Of a stretch of 64,000 nt of DNA, positions 1-11,683 are shown in pieces. Source of the stretch: Paratinospora sagittata (Eukaryota; Streptophyta; Magnoliopsida; Ranunculales; Menispermaceae). The notes below the pieces were generated by a model. That model did no database searches, was not told the origin of the DNA, and saw only the letters and a list, made by a program, of their open reading frames with translations. The stretch lies in NCBI GenBank assembly GCA_035771175.1, contig CM069605.1:18120288-18184287 (forward strand), given 5' to 3'. Position 1 is the first letter of the stretch, and each line of letters starts with the position of its first letter. Position numbers and translations under genes: made by a program.

Positions 1-1240
1 AGGCTCATCAATGTATACTCTCTCCACATGGTCTTCCTCCTGCCTATAGTAGTGCTTTACCCATTGTCCATTTATGTGAAAGAGAGTGCCTTCCCTACTT
101 CTTAAGTCCACTGCTCCATATGGAAACACCTTCTCAATAATGAAGGGACCCGACCACCTAGACTTCAAAAACAACGTCAACCTTGAATTGTACAAAAAAA
201 CTTCTTGTCCTGGTTAGAACTCCCACTTCACTATCATTTTTTCATGCCATTGTTTTGTTCTCTCCTTATATATCTTGGCATTCTCATATGCATCTTGGCG
301 GAACTCATCCATTTTGTTCAATTTTAGAAGTCTTTGGTCACCGGATGCCTTCAAATCAAAATTCAGCTTCTCAATAGCCCAAAAGGCACGATGCTCCAAC
401 GCAACCGGTAAGTGGCATGCTTTCCAGAACACCAAACAATATGGAGACATCCCAATGGGTGTCTTATATGCAGTTCAGTAAGCCCACAAAGCATCGTCAA
501 GCTTCAAAGCCCGATCTTTTCTCTTTACATTTACTATTTTCTCAAGGATTTTCTTCACTTCTCGATTGCTAATTTCAACTTGACCATTGCTCTTAGGATG
601 GTAGGCCATAGCAACCTTATGATTCATTCCATACTTGGCAAGAAGAGCATTAAATATTTTGTTACAAAAATGGGTACCTTTATTACTAATGATTGCCCGA
701 GGAGTGCCAAAATGTTCTTTTAGAGAAATTTTAACACCACCCTTGCATCATTTGTAGCTATAGCAACCGCTTGTACCCACTTTGAGACGTAGTCAACTGC
801 CAAGAGAATGTATGTCTTGCCACATGAAGAGGGAAACGGTTCCATGAAGTATATGCCCCAAACATCAAACAACTCCACCTCCAAGATACTAGTCAATGGA
901 AGCTCATGTCTCCTTAAAATAGTTCCAAGACGTTGGCATCAATCACAAGTCTTCACATAAGCATAACTATCTTGAAACATTGTATGCCAATAGAACCCAC
1001 TTTGACGAACCTTAGTCACTGTCCTTGTAGACCCAAAGTGACTACCATATGGAAACAAATGACAATCATGGAGAATGGCTTGCACTTTCTCCTCCAGTAC
1101 ACACTCGTAATAATTTGATTGTTGCATCTCTTAAATAGCAAAGGATTATCCCAAAGGTAGAATCTTTCATCGTGTAGAAAATTCTTCTTCTTTGCATATG
1201 ATAGTTCCGGAGGTCAGACACCGCTAGACAAGTAATTCAC
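1..1240 (-). pseudogene. Athila-like integrase, decayed
   Basis: Integrase inserts element cDNA into the genome. In order on the minus strand I see an HHCC-type zinc-binding region (about 1120-930, with a stop inside the CxxC: TCD-stop-CQ), a core with AVDYVSKW (first catalytic Asp, near 790), ISNKGTHF (near 680), GQVEISNRE (catalytic Glu, near 570), then [20 protein letters not shown] and a C-terminal SGPFIIEKVFPYGA (GPF module, near 140). The family normally reads ISDGGTHF, so the second catalytic Asp is Asn here, a GAT to AAT change. Several stops break the frame. It cannot encode an active enzyme. Confidence 0.85.
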
Positions 1241-1252
1241 ATAGTCGGCATA

Positions 1253-1985
1253 CTATGAAAGTTTAACAAATAGCCCATATAGTTGCTCATCCGAAAATGT
1301 TTCCACAATAGGCACATTATCTTCTTTCTCATGTAGTTGCAGATCTTGCAGCCGAGATAGGTGATCCGCAAGTACATTCTTACTCCCTTTCTTATCTCTA
1401 ATCTCCCAATCAAACTCTTGAAGCAAGAGGACCCATTGAATCAACCGAGGTTTTGCATCCTTTTTTCTCAAACAAGTAGTGGATGGTGGCATGGTTGATG
1501 TAGACAATTACTTTAGATCCAATGATGTAGGATCTAAACTTATTACAAGCAAACACCATCGCTAGAAATTCCTTCTCAATTGTAGTGTAATTTTGTTGGG
1601 CTCCATCAAGAGTTCTACTTGCATAGTAAATGGCCCGGAACATCTTTTCTTTCCTTTGCCCAAGAACCACTCCTACCTCATAATCGCTCGCATCACACAT
1701 GATCTCGAACGGTTCACTCCAATCTAGTACCACCATGATAGGTGCTGAAATCAAGGCTTTCTTAATCAACTCAAAAGCTTCCTCACAATGCTCATCAAGC
1801 ACAAATGGAGTCTCTTTCTCAAGTAAGTTGCAAAGAGGCTTGGCAATCTTGGAGAAATCTTTTATGAATCTTCTATAAAAACCCTCATGCCCCAAGAAAC
1901 TCCTAATGTCCTTCACATTTCTCGGATGTGGAAGCTTTTCAATAGTCACAATCTTCGCCTTGTCTACCTCAAGTCCCTTAGAAGA
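1253..1985 (-). pseudogene. Athila-like RNase H, frameshifted
   Basis: The minus-strand reading includes RSFLGHEGFYRRFIKDFSK (RT thumb/connection) and FEIMCDASDYEVGVVLGQR, YASRTLDGAQQNYTTIEKEF and ADHLSRL, all hallmarks of gypsy RNase H, which removes the RNA template during reverse transcription. The reading shifts frame around 1410-1510, where two overlapping open segments share the domain. The usual YTDHAA motif reads YINHAT, so a conserved Asp is lost. A relic. Confidence 0.8.
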
Positions 1986-2900
1986 AAGTCGGTGTCCAAG
2001 AACAATCCCCTAAAGTACAATGAAGTGACACTTTTCCCAATTAAGCACAAGGTTCGTTTCATCACACCTTCTCAACACAAGGGAAAGATTATGCAAGAAA
2101 TGATCGAATGAGGACCCAAATACTGAAAAATCGTCCAAGAAGACCTCCATGATGTCCTCCACCAAATCAGAAAATATAGCCATCATACATCGTTGAAAAG
2201 TCGCCGGTGCATTGCACAATCCAAACGGCATATGCCGAAAAGCAAAAGTACCATACGGGCAAGTGAATGTAGCCTATTCTTGAACTTATGGGGTGATGGC
2301 TATTTGATTGTAACTCGAATACCCGTCTAAAAAGCAATAATAGTGCAAGCCAGCCAACTGATCTAGCACTTGATCAATAAAAAGAAGGGAGGAGTGATCC
2401 TTCCTTGTGGCCCAATTGAGCTTCCTATAGTCGATACAAACTCTCCAGCCTGTGACTGTTCTAGTGGAAATCGGCTAATTCTTCTCATTCATCACCATAG
2501 TCATACCACCTTCTTGGGCACCACTTGAACCGGACTAACCCACAAACTATTAGAAATGGCGTATATGATTCCCGCCTTGAGCCGCTTCAAGATTTTAGCT
2601 TTGACAACCTCTTTCATAGGTGGGTTTAGCCTCTTTTGATGCTCAATTGAAGGCTTGTAAGATTCCTCCATCAAGATCTTGTGCATACAAATTGAAGGAC
2701 TTATCCCCTTGATGTCGGCAATGGACCACCCCAAAGCAGATTTATATTCTTTCAAGATACTCAATAGCTTCTCCTCCTCCACACTTGACAAAGTCGATGA
2801 TATGATGACCGGCATGGTAGACTTCTCACCCAAAAATGCATAACGAAGATGCTTCGATAAGGGCTTCAACTCCGGTGAGGACTCTACTAACTCGGGTGGC
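1986..2900 (-). pseudogene. Athila-like reverse transcriptase, decayed
   Basis: Three minus-strand pieces form an RT. 2501-2869 carries the N-terminal part ending PVQVVPKK. About 2260-2350 reads FLDGYSSYNQIAITP, holding the first catalytic Asp, followed by stops where the family has PEDQEKTTF. 2010-2231 carries MPFGLCNAPATFQRC and the active-site box VFLDDFS. The pieces are separated by stops or frame changes. The FxDD box with Leu is a small variation on the usual FMDD. Confidence 0.85.
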
Positions 2901-3084
2901 GAAGAAGCTTCAATATCTTCCGCTTTGGTGGTTGTACTCCCAGGATATTACACCTCAAGAGCTAAGGCATAATGCTAGACTTCATTATGAGCTGTCTTGT
3001 CTCTAAATATTGAACTCACAAGACACTTCTCTAAGGGGTCTCCCGATGTAGCCTCATCATGTACCTTGGTCACACATGCATCAA

Positions 3085-3501
3085 CTACTTCCGGTGACAT
3101 GTATTCTCCTTCGATGGGAATTTAAGAGTTTTGTATATATTGAACAACACTTCATCATCATTCACCCGCAAGGTAAGCTCGTCACGGTGCACATTTATCA
3201 AAACTCTATTGGTTGCTAAGAACGAACACCCAAGTATAAGAAGAATATCCCCATCTTCCTCCATGTCTAAAACTACAAAGTCTACAGGGAAGATGAACTT
3301 GTCCACCTTCACTAGCACGTCCTCAATAATACCCCTAAGGTATGTAAGTGATCGGTCAACTAGTTGCAAAGATATAGTAGTTGGTTTTATCTCACCAAGC
3401 CCCAATTTCCTAAAAATGGACAAAGGCATCAAGTTAATGCTTGCACCTAAATCACATAAAACTTTATTAAAATTTAAAGAACCAATGGTGCAAGGTATCA
3501 T
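3085..3501 (-). pseudogene. Athila-like retropepsin (protease) domain
   Basis: An open stretch of about 138 codons with the aspartic protease active-site string LCDLGASINLMP and a distal LILGCSFLATNR. Athila-type elements typically have DLGAS rather than DTGAS, so this is not by itself a mutation. The protease would cut the Gag-Pol polyprotein. It sits between gag and RT as expected and is one of the few uninterrupted domains of this copy, but the surrounding polyprotein frame is broken. Confidence 0.8.
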
Positions 3502-3574
3502 GAACTCCCTGGGTCCTTTAGCTTTTGAGGAAGCTTTTTCTGGAGGATGGTACTACATTCTTCAGTGAGCTTCA

Positions 3575-5099
3575 CCGTCTCATAATCTTCTAGCTTCCTC
3601 TTCTTAGTCATCACAATTTTCATAAACTTTACATAGTTCGGCATTTGCTTCAGTGCATCTGCAAAAGAAATGTTAATGTGAATCTTTTTGAAAATCTCAA
3701 GAAACTTGACGAATTGCTTGTCAAGCTTCTTCTTTCAAAATCTCTGAGGAAAAGGAATAGGAGTTGTGAGTTTAGGAGGGTTATCCGTGAAAGTGATAGA
3801 ATCAGGCCGATATGGCCTCTTTTGTGGCTTCTCCCTTTTTTTTTGGCTCAACTTCCTTCTTTTTACTCTGCTTGGCCTCTGTGCTCAGCTCATCGTGTGC
3901 ATCAGTAGGTACTAATGAAGATGCTATGTTTGGGCTAGAATCAGCCCCCTTCACTTCTTTTCCACTTCTCAAGGTAATGGGCTTGCACTGCTCTTTTGGG
4001 TTTACCTCAATATTGCTAGGTAGCGACCCCCTTTGTTGGGCATTCACATTTGAGGCTAGTTGCCCCATTTGAACTTCCAAATTCTTTATCGATGCCCGTG
4101 TCTCCATCATAAAGGAATCCAACATATCCTCCAAAGACGGCTTCTTTTCTTGAGCTTGATTGTAGAAACCGGGTGGAGGTTGTAATGTATTCCTCGTGTT
4201 GACGTATGAGAAGTTCTCATGATTTCAAACGCTTGGGTGATATTGATTTGGAATACCTTGATTGCTTCTGTAATTGTACCCCCGATTGTTTATAAATTGA
4301 ACTTCCTCCTCAAGTGCCTCATTCCTCAAAGAGCCCATGTGTAAAGTTGTCATTTTCTCAATAGACGGTTGCACACTTTGAGTGGTAAGTACAGCTAGTT
4401 GGTTGGCAATGCTTGACATTTGTGCAGAAAGAGATGTGAATGGGTCAACGTCATGTAGGATGGCCACATTCTTTACTATTGATCGAGCACCCGAAACCTC
4501 ATATGTTTTGGTAGCCATATCCTCCAACATGTTTAGTGCTTCAGTAGCCTTCTTTTTCAACAATCATTCACCGACTGTCGCATCCACTAGTGTCCTAGTG
4601 GAAAATGTCATCCCATTGTAAAAAAGTTGAATTTGCAACCAATCTTGAAAACCATGTTGGGGACACTTCCTTAATAGTTCCTTGAACCTCCTCGTACAAA
4701 GATTTTGACTCTAGTTGCTTGAACTGCCCAATCTCAGTTTGTAGTTGGGTGGTCTAGGCAGGAGCAAAGAACTTTTGTAAAAAAATTTGTACCATATCTT
4801 GCCACGTTGCAATGCTTCCCGGTTGCAAAGATTGCAATCATGCTCATGCTTTGTCCCTTAGAGAGAAAGGGAACAATCTCAGTCTTATAACACCATTCAT
4901 CTTCATAGTGTCACACATCTCCAAGAAGGTAGTGATGTAGATAGTAGGATCTTTAATAGGAGAACCCCCAAACTGGTGTTGCTGAACCATTGAGATCAAA
5001 GCCGGGTTTTATAGGTATGTGAACTATACTTGAGTAGTTGTCGTTGATGACCTACTTGAAGTAGTCCCTCAAAGTTAATTGATTTGTATTATCCGTCAT
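3575..5099 (-). pseudogene. Athila-like gag, decayed
   Basis: Start chosen at the ATG complementary to 5097-5099, reading MTDNTNQLTLRDYF, which is about 210 bp inside the PBS. Open segments at 4225-4563 (EALNMLEDMATKTYEV, then SSIANQLAVLTTQ) and 3802-4134 (ASIKNLEVQMGQLASNVN, then PITLRSGKEV) are typical of the C-terminal half of Athila-type Gag, the capsid precursor. The N-terminal half has many stops. No zinc knuckle is visible. Confidence 0.7.
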
Positions 5100-5310
5100 T
5101 GCTCAGGTTCTATTCTTCTCTCCCTTCTTAGTCTTCCAAATGTCTTCTCAATCTCAGGATCAAACAGTACCGCTTCGAAGCTTTTCACCCTCCGCGTATA
5201 CCTTAGAACACCTACAAGAAGAAAAAGAAAATAAATCAAAAAATTTAAAACTTAAATCTAGATTAAAATCAAAGTTCATTAACGCAATAGTAATGTAAAC
5301 TTGTAAACAA

Positions 5311-5328
5311 TCCCCGGCAACGGTGCCA
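5311..5328 (-). promoter_or_regulatory. Primer binding site (tRNA-primed)
   Basis: The plus strand reads TCCCCGGCAACGGTGCCA, so the element strand reads TGGCACCGTTGCCGGGGA, the usual Athila-type PBS pairing with a tRNA 3' end (probably tRNA-Asp, inferred). It starts a few bases inside the LTR end at 5335 and fixes the orientation. Confidence 0.85.
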
Positions 5329-5334
5329 AAAACT

Positions 5335-6772
5335 TGTTACGTCAAAAATCGCAAGCGTACGATGTCAAGTTATAATATAGTCTGATAAGATATCGGGTAT
5401 CGTTCTCAGTGATTATTACTACACTAACTATCATGTTTTAACCCTAATTTTATCTAGAGAATCGAATCGAATGATTAAGTGAATAACACAATTAAATAAC
5501 TAGAAAACAAACCAAAACAATGCAATGTAGAATAAGAGAAATCAATAGAAGAAAAGTCTAGAGGTTCAATCTCATCGCCCTCTCAACTATGCATGAATAT
5601 GGGATTTTCATCAACTCAATTTCCTTGTTTATAAGTCGAAAACCCTAACATTAGTAACTCCCTCTCTCGAGCACCAGCTAAAACATGCTATTGGAATTCT
5701 AGATTTAAGTTTTTCAATAAAAACCCAAAACCCTAATAACTCATTAAGATCTATGGTTCTCTTCAAAGACTTCAAGGTATCTTTCAATCTCCTCTTGGTC
5801 TCATGATCACCCAGGTTATATTTTCCTTGTTCCAACCCAAAATGCCTCCTCTCAGGCACCTATTTCAAGTCTAAAATCATCTAATCCATGATCAAGGGAT
5901 TAAAACTTTACACCTAGAAAAACATAAATAAACTAGAAACTTTATTGACAATAATCAAAACAATAAAACCTAAAGCATAGTATCGAGTTTGGATTGATCT
6001 ACACCTCTAGATAGAGGATTTAGTTCATGAATAAAGAAATGAAAACACTAAATAATGAGATGAACATGAATCTCAACAATGAAAACACATTAGATTGGTG
6101 GAAGAATGGTAGAAAATCTCTTCTCCACTTTGAATCACTTCGCTTCGATCTTCTCCTTCATCTTCCTCTAGCCATCAATCTCGTTCTCCACTTTTTTTTC
6201 CTCAAAACACTCTCATCATGTTCTATTTAAAGTAAGGAGTCCATAGAAACAAACCTTGTCAAATTCAGAGTCTAATTGACAAAGTTATGACCCAAAAACC
6301 AAACTTGCGTAGTTTCCTAATCGCGCGAGAGTTGCAACGCTCATATTGAGCGCCGAAACGCCCAAAATATGCTGATTTTGTGTTTTGTGGGCTGGGGTGT
6401 AGCGCTGCAACGCTACTATTGAGCGCTGCAGAGTCCAATGTGATGCAATATGGCATTTTTCTTCTTTTTTCTTATATCTTTTGCACTCTTTGCACATGTA
6501 TCTTCATTCAAACTTCTAGTACTTTGTTTCCATCATCCAACTCACATTCACATCATCTAAACACCTACAAAACAAAGCAAATCTAATTAGTAACACACAT
6601 AGATAATAAAATTATCCAACTTATAGAATTAAAAACCGAAATAGAGTATATTATACCAAAATGTAACTAAACTAACAAATAAATCAAAAGTAAGATAAAC
6701 TAACAAAACTATTGCATAAATTATCCTAAAACTTATCTAAAACATATCTAAATATGCAACTTAACAATCACA
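5335..6772 (-). repeat. Athila-like LTR (1438 bp)
   Basis: The plus-strand ends are TGTTAC and AATCACA, giving TG...CA on both strands. A PBS abuts the left side (5311-5328) and a GTGGGGGAG polypurine tract abuts the right side. One LTR thus acts as the 5' LTR of the left element and the 3' LTR of whatever lies to the right. It holds a TATA-like motif and a cluster of AGCGC/GCGCT phrases at 6318-6432. Confidence 0.8.
6222..6230 (-). promoter_or_regulatory. TATA-like box in Athila LTR
   Basis: On the minus strand the sequence reads TTAAATAGA, a TATA-like element in the middle of the LTR, where the U3/R border would be expected. Weak on its own; supported only by position. Confidence 0.3.
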
Positions 6773-6808
6773 CTCCCCCACTAGCATTTTGCTAGTCCCT
6801 TAGCAAAA
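6773..6808 (-). promoter_or_regulatory. Polypurine tract and adjacent hairpin
   Basis: The minus strand reads GTGGGGGAG directly before the LTR start TGTGATTG, a standard PPT for plus-strand priming. Next to it an 8-bp perfect inverted repeat TTTTGCTA/TAGCAAAA (6787-6794 and 6801-6808, 6-base loop) forms a small hairpin just upstream of the PPT in element orientation. Confidence 0.75.
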
Positions 6809-7779
6809 ATGTGACATAAATGAAATCCTAAGAACTAACAGACAATCCTAAAAACTGCTACTTGACTAAATTAGTGTTCACTTTCACAAACTCATTTATT
6901 TAGCATTATACTTATTAATCCAAGGCATAGGTGATTCAGTGTTCAAGCTAATGAAAATTTTTCAAGTCTTGAAGCATAAAACTCTTATAATAGAAGTAAT
7001 ACTAAACTCCTCATGTAAAGTGAATTTTGACTTTAGGCTAAAACTTCGGTTTATTTTTTAAAATTGTGGTAGTCTCCCTTACACCTAGAGCACTTAGTTA
7101 AACTAATTATCTCGATCCAAACTGAATTTGTACAAGGATGGCATAGTCTTGATCATAACCTTTGGTGGTGGAACGTGTTATCTGCCATATACATCTTGCA
7201 CACCAACTCAAGATGCCCTTATATCATCATAAGCTAATTACATCTTGCACACCAACTCAAGATGTTTTATTTAGCATTAATATATAACTATTTTCACCTT
7301 TTTTTTGCACTTTTCCCTTTCTTTCTTTTTTTGGATTATGCAACATATTTGCTACATTTTATTTATTTATAAATATAAATACATACTATACTTTAAGCTA
7401 CTTATAAAGATGATAAATCGGTTCTCGAAACATAGTCCAACCTTATACTTCATGGCTTGAGGAAGTCCACTTTATTAATATTTAAAACCTAATTCTAGAC
7501 CTAGTAAGATGTGAGTGCAAATTAAGGAGTTTACAATTATCTATTTTATAAAAAATACATGACTCAAACTCATACTCATGTCCATTTCACTAGATGGGTC
7601 AATCAACACATTTTTCACCATTTGTCTTAAATAAAAAACTTTCACACTTATACAAGTGAACACTTGTCCTAAACACTTAAAAAAAAAATCATTTTTTTGT
7701 TTTATTTTACTCTAAAAAAAATGCTACTAAAATGACACCTTATAAATGCTAGAATGAAAAATAATGAAATGACACCCTC
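6809..7779 (-). other. 3' non-coding tail of an LTR element
   Basis: No credible ORF. AT-rich sequence between one PPT (6773) and a second PPT-like tract (about 7783-7792). It contains a 24-bp hairpin unit, CATCTTG-N10-CAAGATG, present twice (7192-7215 and 7241-7264, 49 bp apart). Most likely the long non-coding 3' region of an Athila-type element, fused to the gag-only element on its right. Confidence 0.45.
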
Positions 7780-7874
7780 CCCCTCGAAAACCAGACATTG
7801 TCCTCAGTGTAAAAAAATAAAGAAACTTAAAAAAAAAAAAAAACTATGGAAGGGTAACCTAACCTACAATGCAC

Positions 7875-8827
7875 TCAATCAGGTAGCTGCCCTGGCCATC
7901 CAGTCAATTTGTAGTCCCTTATTTTAAAAATAAAAAAATTTGAGCTTTTGGGGACTACTGAATAAGTGATGAATATACTATCATGTCTAAGATAAAATAT
8001 TTTTTTGTGGTGAACATGATCCCGAATGATAAATATATCATTAATGAAATTCAAAATAGATTGAAAATTAAATATGAAATCAATGGATTCAATCCATTCA
8101 ACTTGAATCAAGACATCTTTGACCTGAGGAACTAATATTTTAGGCACACAAAGGTTTTCACACTCTGGCTCAAGGAAACTTGACACGTGGTTTTCCGTGG
8201 TGCTACCTATTTGTATTTCATTGGTTCCCTCCTCGAGGTTTTCAAAATTTATAGTCAAACCTTCCTTATTAATGATAACCTCCTCATATGTTAACTCAAA
8301 ATTTTGAATTGAGGCAGGTTCATAGTGATCCTTTAAATAAGGTTCAGGCTGACTACAAAATTTACTCTCCTCTTCATGAAGAACATTAATTATTTGACCT
8401 ACATGTGTTGTCAACCTTTTTACAGATTTTTCAGTCTCAATGCAAAATTGCTCTGTTGCAATCTAAAATTCTTCAGTTGCAATTTGAGATTGAAGAGTAC
8501 TCTGCATAAATAAATGTAGAGTCTTTTCCAAAGATTACTTTGAATGTTGTTGAGGCAACTCATAGGGAAATATTGATTCAAAAAAATAATGAGAGGTTTG
8601 TGGCAGGGGATCATTAAATAAACCCCCAAAATGTGAGCCTTCAATCTAATATAAATTGGGTCACTAACATAATCATTAGAGTAGGTCTCAGAAAATGAAT
8701 TATAGCTAAGGTCCCAATGTTTATTCTATTTAGTGGTCTGATCCCAATTATACTAAGGGTAGGCTACATTAAATGGGAAAATGTTGCTATGATGGGTTGG
8801 GTTTGAACATATGGAACAAACATTCAT
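7875..8827 (-). pseudogene. Degenerate gag-like ORF of the non-autonomous element
   Basis: Starting near 8827 the minus strand reads MNVCSICSNPTHHSNIFPF, a Cys/His-containing start. Next comes SLEKTLHLFMQSTLQSQIAT (near 8540) and a clean 179-codon tail (8414-7875) with VGQIINVLHEEES and EEVIINKEGLTINFENLEEG. SLE-TL-FMQ followed by VGQ resembles the Athila Gag coiled segment. There are in-frame stops at several places upstream of 8414. Function inferred as a Gag remnant. Confidence 0.5.
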
Positions 8828-9675
8828 ATAGAGGATCAGTGATGGGTCCATAACTATTAATACTGCATCTGCATGTCAAAAAATTTTATTTTTTAATTTT
8901 TTCTGACTTTTTTGTATTTTAATTTTTTTAATTTTTTAATTTTTTATATTTTGTATTTTTATTTTTTTAACCTAAGTCTAAACTAAACTACAAGACACAC
9001 AATTCAAAAAAAAATCCTAAGAAAAACTAGCACACATCTCCAAAAATAAATAAATGATCTGCATAGGTGAATTTTCTAAGACCTAGATAGCTCTTAAAGA
9101 GTATCTCATAGGCCTTCAATCCGGTCTCTTAGCCTAGTCAACCTAGGTGAGCCTCTAGGTGGTGGGATGGGACACAAGGTCTTAATAAATACCCGACTCC
9201 TAGAGCAAAAAAGCTACCTTCCTTTCACAATTTAATGTTACCAGGGACAAGGCTTCCTAGAATCAACTAAACCAATTAAGCAAAATTGGTGCAACCTATA
9301 ATGAATCCTCATTAATGAGCTCGAACCCTAACTGGTTAAGTTCATACTTCATTTTAATTAAGCTTAGAAACAGGCTAAGGTGAGCGTGTAAAGGATGATT
9401 AACCTAATTTCAGGCCAAGTGTGGTGATGAAATCCACCATTGATATTGATTGGGTAATGCCCTTTACTAACCAATTATGGAAATGTTTAGCTGCCAAAAT
9501 ATGTTTCCAAAGAAAATATAATGCAAAACTTTATTATGAAGATTTCTAATCCTAAGATTTTATTTTTATATGAGCAAAAATAAGGAAATCCTAATCTAAT
9601 TAAACAATCTTTGATCATATAAAGCATATTACTAATTAATTTAAAATCTAAAAAAATAAAGTGATTTAGCACCAA

Positions 9676-9693
9676 TCCCCGACAACGGCGCCA
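9676..9693 (-). promoter_or_regulatory. Primer binding site of the gag-only element
   Basis: The plus strand reads TCCCCGACAACGGCGCCA; the element strand is TGGCGCCGTTGTCGGGGA. It is the same PBS class as at 5311-5328 with one internal difference, which links the non-autonomous element to an Athila-type priming system. Confidence 0.8.
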
Positions 9694-9699
9694 AAAACT

Positions 9700-10888
9700 T
9701 GATATGATCTTTTGAATAGATCAATAAAAATACTTGCAAACCCCCAAGATGAGTTGTAGCACTTAACAAGGTCGATCCACAAGGATTGGGCTAGTTACTT
9801 TAGAATTTTAGAAAATAAATTAAAAATATTACATACTATATAAGAAAAAAAAAGCATTAGTTTGGTTTCTAGCATCCTAGATATAAAAACAATTAATAAA
9901 TAAAAAAAGAATAATCAAAAGCTGAATTTAAATTAACTTGAAATGAAAATAAAGCAAGGAAATATAAACAAGAGAGCAAGAAATAACAAGAAATAGATGA
10001 AAGAAAGATAGAAAAACATAAATTATTGAATAAGAAGAACTTCATTAATGTAAAAAAAAGAAGAAGAAAACTTACAAAACTCCAAATTCTTGGCCAATGT
10101 CACCTTACCCGAAGCATGAATGAGAAACTAAAAATAAATCTAACCTAAAAATAAATCGGTCCCTTGGGTGCCCCCTTTATATAGTTGATTTGTTTCCAAA
10201 AAACCTATATTTTACATATAATCCAAGATTTCATTCTCCCCAACTATTCCATAAAATCAACTTCAATCAAGCACCTTCTTAATACATAAGATTTTTAAAA
10301 ATAAAAATATTTAATCCATCAAATAATCATGGCGCCATCTTGGGAGAAAATCATTTCATTTCTTCCAACTTCGATTTCTTGATTTTTTTTGTTATTTGAC
10401 ATGTGGAACCTTCTTCTTGGTGCAACTGGCATGTGGCTTCAAAATTCTATTTGATATTTGAAAATTAATATTGAACCTGAAAAATACCTTTAGAATAAAA
10501 ATCAAGTGAAACATCAAAATAAATCAAACCTTTAGAATAAAAATCAAGTGAAACATCAAAATAAATCGCCTTAAACAATTGTCCAATGCTTTTTGGAAAA
10601 ATGATATTTACGACCTTTAAGATTACTTTCAACTCTTGAAAATAAATAAACACATAAATAAAAATTAACAAACTAATTCCTAACAAATCCTAAGAAAAAA
10701 TGTGACAAAAATTTTTTTTTCCTAAAAGTGCATTTCTAAAATAGCTTAAAATGCCTAAAAATTACCTAAAAACTAAAAAATATGATCTAAAGAGATTTTT
10801 ATTCTTTTTTATTCTTTTTTTTTTTTTGTTTCCTAGCCTAAAAGTACTAAAAATAGGGGTAAAAATAAACAAAATTGTGACTTCATCA
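9700..10888 (-). repeat. LTR of the gag-only element (1189 bp)
   Basis: The ends on the plus strand are TGATATGATC and GACTTCATCA, with TGAT/ATCA inverted termini. The left end abuts the PBS. A direct duplication of about 40 bp lies inside (about 10491-10568, containing AAATCAAGTGAAACATC). It does not resemble the LTR at 5335-6772. Confidence 0.6.
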
Positions 10889-11681
10889 ATGAGTTGAGGT
10901 GTGGAATATTCCTAGGTTAGGGCCAAGACCTACATGATTATATTTTCCACATGAGACTATGAGTGGTTCTAGGATATAGTAGGCATGAGGTTGATTGTGC
11001 CTAGTCATTACGCCTTGAGGTCGATAATCTTGGTATAAGCGTAGTGTCGGGAATTGAACTATATCGGTCCAAGAAGTGACTTTTCCATGGGTATGACTTT
11101 ATTTTGGAATTAAATAATATTTTGACTTGTATAAACTTTTCTACTTGTACTGTTGCATATTCATCATGTGATTTATTATTTCATGCATTGTTTTAAATTA
11201 TTTGAGAGTATATGATGGTAGTGTGCAATATCATCTCACTGGGCTTTTTAGCTCACCTCGTTTTTTTTCATGTCTTCTAGGTTCATCTAGTGCCCAGGAA
11301 AAGGGCAAAGGAGTCGCGTGTTGATTTTGGTTGCTCACTTGTTCGAAAGTGAGTATAAGTTGATGCAGCGTAGACGTAAGACTAGTGGTAGGGAATTTAA
11401 TAGTTTTTTTGGATATATTATGTAAGGGATTTATATGGGTTAGTTGAACCCTTTTATTTGGCTTTCATATATTTTGTCACCCTTGGTGTGATTAATTCAT
11501 CATTTAATATGAGACTTATGGTTATTTTTATACTCTTGTGCCTTGTAGACTTGTTTAGGTATGTTGGTTGGTTGTATACAGGTGTTGTACAAGTTGTGTA
11601 TGATAGGGTTACTAGTACTCGGATTTTGAGTGCTAGCCCAAGCAACTTGCCCTCGGGGATTTTTGGAGAGGGGTCGTCACA
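10889..11681 (+). repeat. Tekay/Del-like LTR, 5' truncated
   Basis: The plus-strand LTR ends in GGGGTCGTCACA at 11681 and is followed by a PBS. The left side is cut at the border of the minus-strand LTR at 10888, probably by that element's insertion. A pyrimidine tract ending in CTTCTAG near 11280 looks like a splice acceptor, as seen in the leader of some elements; this is inference. Confidence 0.65.
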
Positions 11682-11683
11682 GT

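Larger units (their letters stand above)
1..6772 (-). mobile_element. Athila-like Ty3/gypsy retrotransposon, 3' end cut by window edge
   Basis: Reading on the minus strand from 6772 to 1 gives 5' LTR, PBS, gag, protease, RT, RNase H and integrase, the normal gypsy order. The lineage is assigned from typical Athila-type strings: protease CDLGASINLMP, RT MEVFLDDFSVFG (usual form FMDD) and integrase [11 protein letters not shown]. The coding region has several stops and frameshifts, so the copy is dead. Its 3' LTR would lie before base 1. The LTR at 5335-6772 also has a PPT on its far side, so it is shared with, or fused to, a second internal region. Confidence 0.85.
7780..10888 (-). mobile_element. 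Gag-only non-autonomous LTR element (TR-GAG-like)
   Basis: Minus-strand order: LTR 9700-10888, PBS 9676-9693, one degenerate gag-like reading frame at 8827-7875, then CACTGAGGACAATGT and a GAGGGGGAGGG polypurine tract near 7785. There is no trace of protease, RT or integrase in about 1.9 kb of internal sequence. This is the layout of terminal-repeat retrotransposons with a Gag domain only, mobilised in trans. A matching 3' LTR was not found next to the PPT, so the element is truncated or recombined there. Confidence 0.6.

Noticed and set aside
5629..5859. 76-codon minus-strand ORF inside the Athila-like LTR
   Set aside because: LTRs are non-coding; no domain seen.
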